From Nitrospina sp. (GTDB lineage Bacteria; Nitrospinota; Nitrospinia; Nitrospinales; VA-1): a stretch of 6,527 bases of DNA. The position numbers and the translations under genes were made by a program. This document shows, one piece after another, positions 1 to 6,341 of this stretch. The stretch lies in the NCBI GenBank assembly GCA_018665625.1, contig JABJCF010000587.1, positions 1-6,527 of the forward strand. The letters run 5' to 3'. Below the pieces are notes generated by a model. It searched no databases. It was not told the origin of the DNA and was given only the letters and a program-made list of their open reading frames with translations. Numbering within the stretch: position 1 is the stretch's first letter; each line of letters opens with the position of its first letter.

Positions 1-29
1 ATTATATCGAAAGAAGCCTAGAGGCCACC

Positions 30-659
30 ATGACAAGAATTACTGCAGCGGATATTTTAAAAGTAGTCCCCATAACCAGAAAAACTTTATGGTTGTGGCA
101 AAAAAAATATCGGTTTTTTCCAGATCCCCAAAAAGAAGGTCACCCAGGGGGTAAGGGAATAGTAGGTTACTATCCCGCATGGGTTGAGGAAAGGTGCAAG
201 CAAGTATACGCACTACAGAAAAAAGGCTACACCATAGCCATGATCCAAAATATTATTGAAAAAGAACAAAAGGATAAATCTACAAGGAAAGTGTTGGTTG
301 TCGATGATGAAGTAAAATTTTGCGATTTGCTTAAAAAGATATTTCAGAAAAACGACTTCATTGTTGAAACCGCCTACGATGGATGGGAAGCAGGGAAAAA
401 AGCTGCTGAATTTCAGCCCACTATTATGATTCTCGATATTACCCTACCAGGCATCAATGGATTGCAGGTCTGTAAAAATTTACGAGCGGATTCCAAAACT
501 GAAAAGATAAAAATCATTACCATTTCAGGTGACCTGAGATATTCCGAAGCTGAGGTTCTGGAGGCAGGAGCCAATTCATTTTTCACCAAACCGGTGAACT
601 TTGAAAACCTTCTTTCCTTATGCAATGACTATGTTACCCTCCCGGAATCTCAATCATAA
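30..659 (+). CDS. Response regulator with N-terminal MerR-like HTH and C-terminal receiver domain
   Basis: The 209-residue protein has two parts. Residues about 4-80 resemble a MerR-type winged helix-turn-helix: an ITAADILKVV helix, then RKTLWLWQKKY, a Gly-rich turn near 37-46, and a second helical stretch ending in TIAMIQNIIEKE. Residues 86-203 form a CheY-like receiver: acidic pair D92-D93 in VLVVDDE, phosphoacceptor D136 in ILDITLPG, switch Ser166 in ITISG, and K187-P188 in FTKPV. All receiver catalytic positions are present, so it should accept phosphate from a histidine kinase; no kinase lies in the window. It is probably a cytoplasmic DNA-binding regulator, with target unknown. Most response regulators place the receiver first, so this order is unusual. 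The start is supported by GAGG at 21-24, five bases before ATG. A 124-bp gap separates it from the transketolase genes, so co-transcription is uncertain. The receiver call is firm; the DNA-binding half is inferred from pattern. Confidence 0.92.
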   Translation: MTRITAADILKVVPITRKTLWLWQKKYRFFPDPQKEGHPGGKGIVGYYPAWVEERCKQVYALQKKGYTIAMIQNIIEKEQKDKSTRKVLVVDDEVKFCDLLKKIFQKNDFIVETAYDGWEAGKKAAEFQPTIMILDITLPGINGLQVCKNLRADSKTEKIKIITISGDLRYSEAEVLEAGANSFFTKPVNFENLLSLCNDYVTLPESQS

Positions 660-783
660 ATTCTTAAATTTAATTCCGGCCTGATCAATAAGCCCACATT
701 AGTCTTTTTCAATTCGCAAATGGAAAAGGGTTATGATATAAGCATGATCACCTTTTTTTTGTAGAAATATTTCAGGTTTTAAT
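660..783 (+). other. Intergenic region with two mutually exclusive hairpins
   Basis: No gene is visible here. Two hairpins can be drawn by eye. The first pairs 703-710 with 722-729 (eight pairs including G-U, loop 711-721). The second pairs 722-731 with 750-759 (ten pairs, three G-U), its right arm being the T-run 753-760. Both use 722-729, so only one can form at a time. The second could be a terminator for the upstream regulator gene or an attenuator before the transketolase genes. A TATGAT hexamer at 732-737 resembles a -10 box but has no good -35 partner. AT-rich sequence pairs easily by chance, so all of this is tentative. Confidence 0.3.
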
Positions 784-1605
784 ATGACAACTATGGATAT
801 TGCGGAACTAGAAAAAACCGCATTAGAATTAAGGCGGCTTGCCTTAAAAATTATATTCGAAGCAGGGTCAGGGCATCCAGGTGGAAGCTTGTCTGCAACA
901 GACTTGATGACAGCTTTGTTCTTTGGTGGAATATTACGTTACGACTCCAGCAAACCTAAAGACCCAAAACGCGATCGTTTTTTGTTGAGCAAGGGCCACG
1001 CTTCAGGAATTCATTATTCGGTACTTGCAAGAGCAGGCTTTATTGCTGAGTCCGATCTCTCCGATTACAGGAAAATTAACAGCGCTCGGTTCCTTTCCGG
1101 GCATGGTCACCCCAAAACTCCGGGAATTGAAATTGCCTCAGGTAGTTTGGGACAGGGCTTAAGCGTTGCTCACGGTATTGCATTGGGAACCCGACTTGAT
1201 GGATTCGACTCTAAAACCTACGTCATATTGGGAGACGGTGAGATCCAGGAAGGTCAGATTTGGGAAGCTGCCATGTCAGCCGTGAAATTCAAATCTAACA
1301 ATCTGGTAGCCATCGTAGATTTTAATAAAGTCGCTCAAGACAATATAACGAAAGACTTAAAAGACATTGAACCCATAGAAGCTAAATGGGAATCTTTTGG
1401 ATGGGATGTTCAACGAATCGACGGTCATAATATGACCGAGATAATGAAGGTATTACAAATGCCTGCCCACCCGGAAAAACCAAGAGTGATCATCGCTGAC
1501 ACCATCAAAGGCAAAGGCGTTAGTTTTATGGAAGGGCAAACAGCATGGCATGGAGTCGCACCTTCCAAAGAAGATTATGAAAAAGCTTTAAAGGAATTGG
1601 AGTAA
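784..1605 (+). CDS. Transketolase, N-terminal (thiamine diphosphate-binding) subunit
   Basis: At 273 residues this matches the first third to half of a full-length transketolase (about 650 residues), which transfers two-carbon ketol units between sugar phosphates in the pentose phosphate or Calvin pathways using thiamine diphosphate and Mg2+. Visible motifs are SGHPGG at 29-34, the GHAS loop at 71-74, SGHGHP at 105-110, GSLGQGLS at 120-127, the diphosphate/Mg motif opening with GDGE at 150-153 and closing with N181, KGKGVSFME at 242-250, and H256 in AWHG. The family's substrate and cofactor histidines (31, 72, 107/109, 256) are therefore in place. The pyrimidine-binding and C-terminal domains are missing and are supplied by the next gene, two bases downstream, so this is a natural split form rather than a truncation. 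ATG 784 is chosen, with weak CAGG at 773-776; ATG 793 is an in-frame alternative. Confidence 0.96.
   Translation: MTTMDIAELEKTALELRRLALKIIFEAGSGHPGGSLSATDLMTALFFGGILRYDSSKPKDPKRDRFLLSKGHASGIHYSVLARAGFIAESDLSDYRKINSARFLSGHGHPKTPGIEIASGSLGQGLSVAHGIALGTRLDGFDSKTYVILGDGEIQEGQIWEAAMSAVKFKSNNLVAIVDFNKVAQDNITKDLKDIEPIEAKWESFGWDVQRIDGHNMTEIMKVLQMPAHPEKPRVIIADTIKGKGVSFMEGQTAWHGVAPSKEDYEKALKELE
1599..1602 (+). promoter_or_regulatory. Ribosome binding site of the second transketolase gene, inside the first
   Basis: GGAG lies within the last codons of the N-terminal subunit gene, five bases before ATG 1608. The upstream stop codon (1603-1605) falls between this site and the start. The layout suggests translational coupling, which would keep the two subunits near equal amounts. 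Confidence 0.7.
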
Positions 1606-1607
1606 GA

Positions 1608-2543
1608 ATGAAAGACGCCGCAACACGCGATGCCTATGGGCAGACCCTGGTAGACATTGGGGCCAATACAGATATAGTGGTTCTCGATTCAGGGGTAAGC
1701 GACAGCACCCGTACGAAAAAATTTGGACAACAATTTCCAGATCGCTTTTTTAATATGGGGATTGCTGAAGCAGATATGGTTTGTACCGCTGCCGGTCTGG
1801 CAACTACAGGTAAAATTCCATTCGCAACCAGCTTCGCATGCTTTTTACTAGGCCGTACAATGGATCAGGTTCTGGTCAGTGTCGCTTATTCCAATACCAA
1901 TGTTAAGCTGGTGGGTACTCATTGTGGGCTTGCAGTGGGTGAAGATGGCCCCAGCGCTCAAATGATCGTCGATATTGCCTACACCCGAGCTATTCCCAAT
2001 ATGATTGTTGTGCAACCCGCGGACTGGGAAGAAACCGTTCAAGCTACTAAAGCTCTTGTGGACTACAAAGGCCCTGCATATTTTCGATTGGGACGGCCAA
2101 AAGTTAAGGCGATTTTTGATTCTTCCTATAAGTTTGAAATCGGTAAGGGAAGGGTGGTCAAACAAGGCAGTGATCTGGTTATCTTTGCCACAGGCACAAT
2201 GGTTCAGGAAAGCCTTGTGGCCATGGAAGAATTGGCAAAAGGGAATATCAACGTGACATTGGTCAATATATCGACTTTAAAGCCAATCGATCGCGAAATT
2301 ATTGTTGAACAGGTTCGCAGCCACGGCGCTCTAATAACTGCTGAAGATCATAATATTATCGGTGGTTTAGGCGATGCCGTCGGAGAAGTTCTGTTGGATA
2401 ACCAAATTGCCGTTCCGTTTACACGGGTTGCGGTTAAAGACCAGTTTGCAGAAACCGGCACAGGGCCTCAGTTGTATGAAAAATATGGTTTGTCCCACAA
2501 CCATATTGTCAAAGCGGTAAAAGACACACTGAGCAAGAAGTAA
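1608..2543 (+). CDS. Transketolase, C-terminal (pyrimidine-binding plus C-domain) subunit
   Basis: This 311-residue protein completes the split transketolase. Residues about 3-165 are the pyrimidine-binding domain: the catalytic Glu is E54 in GIAEAD, which activates the thiamine ring, and H105 with GEDGPS at 111-116 corresponds to the conserved loop before the substrate site. Residues about 180-305 are the transketolase C-terminal domain, with FATGTM at 193-198 and EDHNIIGGLG at 246-255. The N-terminal diphosphate-binding domain is absent here and is encoded just upstream, so the active enzyme should be an assembly of both chains. DXS and the pyruvate dehydrogenase beta subunit share this fold, but the partner gene's motifs and the SVAYSNTNVKLVGTH-type stretch favour transketolase. 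A possible hairpin follows the stop codon. Whether it serves the central pentose pathway or a dedicated sugar route cannot be told from the sequence. Confidence 0.95.
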   Translation: MKDAATRDAYGQTLVDIGANTDIVVLDSGVSDSTRTKKFGQQFPDRFFNMGIAEADMVCTAAGLATTGKIPFATSFACFLLGRTMDQVLVSVAYSNTNVKLVGTHCGLAVGEDGPSAQMIVDIAYTRAIPNMIVVQPADWEETVQATKALVDYKGPAYFRLGRPKVKAIFDSSYKFEIGKGRVVKQGSDLVIFATGTMVQESLVAMEELAKGNINVTLVNISTLKPIDREIIVEQVRSHGALITAEDHNIIGGLGDAVGEVLLDNQIAVPFTRVAVKDQFAETGTGPQLYEKYGLSHNHIVKAVKDTLSKK

Positions 2544-2544
2544 T

Positions 2545-2602
2545 CCCTTAATTAAAGGGTAGAGCCAACCTAGAGGCTATTTTCACCCCTTAATTCAGCC
2601 TC
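2545..2602 (+). terminator. Possible terminator or stem-loop after the transketolase genes
   Basis: Several inverted repeats overlap just after the stop codon. The longest pairs 2550-2560 with 2585-2595 (11 positions, one A-C mismatch) and encloses AGCC 2563-2566 paired with GGCT 2575-2578. Alternatives are CCCTT/AAGGG at 2545-2549 and 2555-2559, and GAGGCT/AGCCTC at 2573-2578 and 2597-2602. No clean run of T follows, so this is not a textbook intrinsic terminator. It could end transcription weakly, protect the 3' end, or switch between folds. Confidence 0.4.
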
Positions 2603-2616
2603 CATTTCTTAGTTGA

Positions 2617-2632
2617 CATAATATATGTTATG
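2617..2632. promoter_or_regulatory. Near-perfect 16-bp palindrome upstream of asnB, candidate operator
   Basis: CATAA (2617-2621) and TTATG (2628-2632) are inverted around an ATAT core with one mismatched pair. It overlaps a perfect TTGACA hexamer at 2613-2618, about 70 bases before the asparagine synthetase start. A symmetric site overlapping a -35-like box would suit a dimeric repressor, but no convincing -10 box lies 16-18 bases downstream, and short AT-rich palindromes are common. No regulator is identified. Confidence 0.25.
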
Positions 2633-2686
2633 AGAACTTGCGTTGAGTGCGAAAATTAAACTAAAAACCAAACCCCTTTAAATTTT

Positions 2687-4573
2687 ATGTGTGGCATAGC
2701 GGGCCTTCTCGATTTTGATATAACCCAACCATCTGAGAATCCAGGGCGGATTTTAAGATTGATGCTCGACAGCATTCGCCATCGTGGTCCAGATGATCGT
2801 GGTGAGGAACTCATTCCCAGCGAAAACGGTCCCACACTCCATTTGGGGCACCAAAGATTTTCCATTATTGATCTCAGTCCCGGCGGTCATCAACCGATGC
2901 CCAATGCCGATCAATCTCTTTGGTTATCCACAAATAGCGAAATTTATAATTACAAAGAATTGCGCGAAGAATTATCGGATAAATTTCGATTCAATTCACA
3001 GTCGGACACCGAAGTTTTATTAAAAGCTTACGAACACTGGGGTTTGGATTGCCTTGAAAAACTCCGTGGAATGTTTGCTTTTGCTGTTTGGGATTCAAAA
3101 AACCAATCTCTCATCCTCGCTCGTGATCGTTTAGGAATCAAGCCGCTCTATTATTTATCCACCGAAAAGCAGTTTTTATTCGCTTCGGAAGTTCGCGCTC
3201 TACTTGCAACAGGATTATCGGACAAAACAATCAACCCGACCGGACTGTACCATTATCTATCTTTTGGACATTTGAAATCCCCGGAAACTTTGATCGAAAA
3301 TATTCAGGAACTCAAGCCGGGACATTATCTAATAGTCGACCGCGATGGCAATTTTAAGGAAACGCGTTACTGGCATCCATTGGATGCTTTAAATACATCT
3401 GATAACGATGGCCAAGCTATTCAGGATATTCTTCAAGAATCTGTGAAATATCGTCAGGTCAGCGATGTTCCCATCGGTGCTTTTCTCAGTGGTGGAATTG
3501 ATTCAAGCGCCATTGTTTCTCACATGACTGGCACTTCTGATAATCCGATAACGACTCTTACTATTGGGTTCAAAGAAAAAGAATTTGATGAGTCTGAACA
3601 TTCTGCGGAGATTTCAGGCCTATTTAAAACCAACCATCAATTGCTAACCTTGGATGAAGAACAACTACTAGAATCGCTGCCCGCTGCTATCAACGCAATG
3701 GATCAGCCGACTATGGATGGGATCAACACCTTTCTTATTTCCCGCGCAGCAAATGAAGCGGGGTTGAAAGTTGTTTTGAGCGGATTGGGTGGCGATGAAT
3801 TGTTCGGAGGCTACCCCTCTTTTCGTTTGGTACCAAAACTTTTGGAAAGAAAAAAATGGCTGAAAGTTTATCCTAAATTCTTATTGAACCTGGGCACAAG
3901 AATATTGAAGAGCTCTCTTCCTGTTGATCAGGGCATTAAGCTAGAACATTGGTTGAATGGAAAGTTGAGTGGCGCCCATGAATATTTTTTGATACGTGCT
4001 CTTTATTGCCAGGACCAGGTTTTTGAACTTTTTAACGATCAGAGCCTTGCAGAAAAAGAAACCTTGAAAAATTTCGAGTCAACAAAAGAGTCTTTAAGTT
4101 TAGACAAGCTGAATGGCGATTTCAATTTAATCTCTTACCTCGAAACCACTCACTACTTACAGAATATGTTGCTTAGGGATACCGACATGATGAGTATGGC
4201 GCATCCCCTAGAAGTACGTGTGCCTTTCATGGACCATAAACTGGTTGAGTATATGTTCAACATGCCTGCTCATCTTAAAAAGCTTACCGGTACGCCCAAG
4301 GCTTTACTCGTTGACTCGTTGAAACCCGCGTTACCCGACTCCATTGTGCATCGTAAAAAGATGGGCTTCACCCTGCCCTTTGAGCCTTGGATGCGCGGCG
4401 CAATGAAATCAGAAATGGAGTCGGTTTTGCTGACTTCTGTAAAACCCCTGGAAGATTTAATTTCTCAGACGACAGTAGAAAGTATTTGGAAACAGTTTTT
4501 GGCAGGAAAATTATCATGGTCACGCCCCTGGGCGCTTTATGTGCTCAAGCGCTGGGTGGATAAAAATCTTTAA
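2687..4573 (+). CDS. asnB: Asparagine synthetase (glutamine-hydrolysing), AsnB family
   Basis: This cytoplasmic 628-residue protein has the full two-domain AsnB layout. The N-terminal class II glutaminase domain starts with Met-Cys2-Gly-Ile; Cys2 is the nucleophile once Met is removed, which fixes the start although no Shine-Dalgarno sequence is visible. It also has HRGPDDRG at 32-39 and GHQRFSIIDL at 54-63. The synthetase domain has the ATP pyrophosphatase loop SGGIDSS at 268-274, TIGF at 292-295, SGLGGDELFGGY at 365-376, and MSMAHPLEVRVPFMDH at 502-517. Family enzymes activate aspartate with ATP and amidate it with ammonia from glutamine. Oddly, the usual NGEIYN motif reads NSEIYN at 83-88: Ser84 replaces the oxyanion-hole glycine. 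Paralogues in surface-polysaccharide loci may amidate sugar acids, so the true substrate is open. The PhzF-family gene follows after 18 bp, probably in the same transcript. Confidence 0.93.
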   Translation: MCGIAGLLDFDITQPSENPGRILRLMLDSIRHRGPDDRGEELIPSENGPTLHLGHQRFSIIDLSPGGHQPMPNADQSLWLSTNSEIYNYKELREELSDKFRFNSQSDTEVLLKAYEHWGLDCLEKLRGMFAFAVWDSKNQSLILARDRLGIKPLYYLSTEKQFLFASEVRALLATGLSDKTINPTGLYHYLSFGHLKSPETLIENIQELKPGHYLIVDRDGNFKETRYWHPLDALNTSDNDGQAIQDILQESVKYRQVSDVPIGAFLSGGIDSSAIVSHMTGTSDNPITTLTIGFKEKEFDESEHSAEISGLFKTNHQLLTLDEEQLLESLPAAINAMDQPTMDGINTFLISRAANEAGLKVVLSGLGGDELFGGYPSFRLVPKLLERKKWLKVYPKFLLNLGTRILKSSLPVDQGIKLEHWLNGKLSGAHEYFLIRALYCQDQVFELFNDQSLAEKETLKNFESTKESLSLDKLNGDFNLISYLETTHYLQNMLLRDTDMMSMAHPLEVRVPFMDHKLVEYMFNMPAHLKKLTGTPKALLVDSLKPALPDSIVHRKKMGFTLPFEPWMRGAMKSEMESVLLTSVKPLEDLISQTTVESIWKQFLAGKLSWSRPWALYVLKRWVDKNL

Positions 4574-4591
4574 AACGGGATATTAAATATT

Positions 4592-5470
4592 TTGGAAACT
4601 CCTTTTTATCAGGTAGACGTTTTTTCTGGCGAACTATTCGGAGGAAATCCATTAGCCGTATTTTTGCGCGGTGAGGATTTCAAAGAACCGCAACTGCAGC
4701 AAGTCGCCAGAGAGATGAACTTATCTGAAACTACTTTTATATTCCCCTCTTCTCACCCGGATGCCGATTTCGATGTCCGCATTTTCACTCCCGAAAAAGA
4801 AATCCCTTTTGCGGGCCATCCCACCCTGGGAACAGCCTTTGTTTTACGTGACTCAGGGATGCTTGCATCGTCTCAGAATAAACTGCGCCTGAAATTTAAG
4901 GCAGGATTGATTCCTGTCAGTCTGGAAGAAGATGGAAAAATATTTATGACGCAACCTTCTGGAAAAATTTTTCAGACTTTTATGAATAAAGAAAGAATTG
5001 CTCAGGCTTTGGGACTCACTGAAAATAACCTCGACGAACTGCTTCCAGTTCAATCTGCATCCACAGGTTTTCCGGCTTTATTGGTTCCTATAAATTCTCT
5101 TCGGGCCATGCAACGAATTGTTTTGAATTTGTCATTATTAAAAGAGCTACTGGACGAAGTCGGTGTGGATATGATTTACCCTTTCACCCGACAGACATGT
5201 GAAGAGGCGAGCTCCATTCATTCTCGCGGGTTTGCTCCTTTTATTGGGATTCCTGAAGATCCTGCAACGGGAAGTGTGGCTGGTGCTTTGGGTTATTACT
5301 TAAACGACAAAGACCCGAAGGAAAAAACAATCGTCATTGAGCAGGGTTACGAAATGAAGCGCCCGGGCCAAATTTTTGTAGAATTGGATAATGTTGAAGG
5401 ACAGAGCCCCTCAATTCGTGTTGGGGGAAATGCAAGGTTGGTTTTTAAAGGGACGTTGTATCTTGATTAG
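4592..5470 (+). CDS. PhzF family isomerase/epimerase-like protein
   Basis: The 292-residue protein fits the PhzF family (usually about 260-300 residues), cytoplasmic two-lobed proteins with a diaminopimelate-epimerase fold. PhzF itself isomerises a phenazine precursor; most relatives have unknown substrates, and no other phenazine gene is present, so a phenazine role is not supported. Visible marks are VDVFSGELFGGNPLAVF at 8-24, the likely catalytic Glu46 in MNLSETTF, FAGHPTLGTA at 73-82, and EDPATGS at 222-228 with the conserved Asp223. The start is TTG 4592, which gives the family's typical beginning (ETPFYQVDVF); no ATG is available before the motif. GGGA at 4577-4580 lies 11 bases upstream, a long spacing, so translation may depend on coupling to asnB. 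Its stop lies 4 bp from the stop of the convergent small gene, leaving no room for a separate terminator. Confidence 0.92.
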   Translation: METPFYQVDVFSGELFGGNPLAVFLRGEDFKEPQLQQVAREMNLSETTFIFPSSHPDADFDVRIFTPEKEIPFAGHPTLGTAFVLRDSGMLASSQNKLRLKFKAGLIPVSLEEDGKIFMTQPSGKIFQTFMNKERIAQALGLTENNLDELLPVQSASTGFPALLVPINSLRAMQRIVLNLSLLKELLDEVGVDMIYPFTRQTCEEASSIHSRGFAPFIGIPEDPATGSVAGALGYYLNDKDPKEKTIVIEQGYEMKRPGQIFVELDNVEGQSPSIRVGGNARLVFKGTLYLD

Positions 5471-5474
5471 CAGA

Positions 5475-5693
5475 CTAGGCCGTTTTCTGAACCTGTTTGT
5501 CTTCGGGAATATGCAGGCAATGGGTACAAATATGGCCTTTTTCCCTTCCACACATTAGACAGCATTCCAGCTCTTCTGATCCTTTAAAAGCTCCACTACA
5601 GTGATAGCAACGCTCTTCAGACTCTTTTTTCTTCTTAATTCGGCGTTTTACTCGTCTTTTATTGATCAGAAACTGACTTTGAGAGATATTCAT
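5475..5693 (-). CDS. Small Cys-rich, probably zinc-binding protein of unknown function
   Basis: I do not recognise this 72-residue protein. Residues 12-23 form a strongly basic run (KRRVKRRIKKKK). Then come seven cysteines in paired spacing: C29-x2-C32, C44-C45-x2-C48 and C56-x2-C59, with histidines 31, 54, 58 and 61 among them. That spacing suits one or two zinc sites, like zinc-ribbon or treble-clef proteins, and the basic tail would suit nucleic acid or ribosome binding; both are inferences. No signal peptide or membrane segment is seen. The ATG is well supported by AGGA at 5699-5702, five bases away, which argues that this is a real gene. It converges on the PhzF gene with 4 bp between stops. 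A DJ-1 family gene lies 89 bp upstream on the same strand, so the two could share a transcript. Confidence 0.75.
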   Translation of the reverse strand: MNISQSQFLINKRRVKRRIKKKKESEERCYHCSGAFKGSEELECCLMCGREKGHICTHCLHIPEDKQVQKTA

Positions 5694-5698
5694 TTATT

Positions 5699-5702
5699 TC
5701 CT
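5699..5702 (-). promoter_or_regulatory. Ribosome binding site of the Cys-rich small protein
   Basis: Read on the minus strand this is AGGA, five bases before the ATG at 5693-5691. It is one of the cleaner sites in the window and is the main evidence, besides the cysteine pattern, that this short frame is translated. Confidence 0.65.
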
Positions 5703-5782
5703 GTCTTAATTAACTGTTTATGCATTATTCCCTAAATTTGATGCCAAAACCCTGGAAAAGGTTCAAAATAATTCTATTAACC

Positions 5783-6331
5783 TCAAATTAGAGCTAAAAC
5801 GCCATCATTTACCTTTTTCAAGCGTTCGGCTCCAAAAAGAACTTCTACCAATTTCAGAGCAAATTCCATAGCTGTCCCTGGACTTTGGCTGGTAATGATC
5901 TTTTGGTCTACCACCACCCTATCCTTTAAACTCTCAATAGAATCGAATTCAGATTGAACTGAAGGGTGACAGGTAAATGATCTGTCCTGTAAAATTCCAG
6001 CTTTTTGCAGTACCGTGGGGGCCGCACAAATCGCTGCAATATACTTATTCTCTTCATGCATTTTCTTTAAAAGCTTTTCCACTCTTAAATCTTTTTTCAA
6101 GTTGTCAGTTCCGGGTTGCCCTCCAGGCAGACAAATTAAATCAAAGTCTTTTTCCATAACATTATCGAGCAATTCGTCGGGTTCTACTTTTATTCCCCGA
6201 GATCCTTCAAGCACACCCGCAACCGTTGCCGCCATAGTAACTCGGGCGCCGGCCCTTCTTAATATATCCACAATGGTAATGGTTTCAATTTCCTCAAAAC
6301 CGGGTGCAAGGGTCACCAGAACCGTTTTCAT
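5783..6331 (-). CDS. DJ-1/PfpI family protein, YajL-like
   Basis: From ATG 6331 the protein is 182 residues, the usual length for bacterial DJ-1/YajL proteins. It has VLVTLAPGFEEIE at 4-16 with the conserved Glu14, LPGGQPGTDNL at 68-78, and the nucleophile elbow AAICAAP at 99-105 with reactive Cys102. These correspond to Glu18 and Cys106 of human DJ-1. Family members are cytoplasmic and have been linked to oxidative-stress protection, chaperone activity and glyoxal or glycated-molecule handling; which applies here is unknown. A longer reading from TTG 6343 would add MESV, but the ATG has GGAG at the right distance and the shorter start matches family N-termini. The gene runs away from the divergent partial gene at the right edge. 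A short imperfect hairpin at 5760-5782 directly follows the stop but lacks a T-run, so it is not called a terminator. Confidence 0.94.
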   Translation of the reverse strand: MKTVLVTLAPGFEEIETITIVDILRRAGARVTMAATVAGVLEGSRGIKVEPDELLDNVMEKDFDLICLPGGQPGTDNLKKDLRVEKLLKKMHEENKYIAAICAAPTVLQKAGILQDRSFTCHPSVQSEFDSIESLKDRVVVDQKIITSQSPGTAMEFALKLVEVLFGAERLKKVNDGVLALI

Positions 6332-6337
6332 GACGCT

Positions 6338-6341
6338 CTCC
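6338..6341 (-). promoter_or_regulatory. Ribosome binding site deciding the DJ-1 family start
   Basis: On the minus strand GGAG sits six bases before ATG 6331-6329. An in-frame TTG at 6343-6341 overlaps this site, so the TTG is unlikely to be the real start. Confidence 0.7.

Noticed and set aside
413..625. Minus-strand open frame inside the response regulator gene
   Set aside because: It is opposite the complete receiver domain and has no family features.
1848..2165. Minus-strand open frame of 105 codons inside the second transketolase gene
   Set aside because: It is fully antisense to a confident gene and has no family features.
2005..2256. Plus-strand out-of-frame open frame inside the second transketolase gene
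   Set aside because: The product has no recognisable motif and overlaps a well-supported coding frame.
2613..2640. Sigma-70 promoter based on TTGACA at 2613-2618
   Set aside because: No -10-like hexamer is found 16-18 bases downstream, so only the palindrome is reported.
2656..2865. Minus-strand open frame overlapping the asnB start
   Set aside because: It is antisense to the conserved Cys2 and HRGPDD region and has no supporting motif.
2784..3023. Plus-strand out-of-frame open frame inside asnB
   Set aside because: It overlaps the glutaminase domain coding frame, whose motifs are unambiguous.
4853..5053. Minus-strand open frame inside the PhzF family gene
   Set aside because: It is antisense to a confident coding frame and carries no motif.
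4592..5470. Phenazine biosynthesis role for the PhzF family gene
   Set aside because: No other phenazine gene is present, and most family members have unrelated or unknown roles.
5700..5747. Minus-strand promoter for the Cys-rich gene (TTGGCA at 5747-5742, CATAAA at 5722-5717)
   Set aside because: The 19-bp spacing is long and the -10 match is weak, so it is not better than chance in this AT-rich gap.
5977..6159. Second plus-strand open frame (60 codons) opposite the DJ-1 family gene
   Set aside because: It is another shadow frame of the same gene with no motif.
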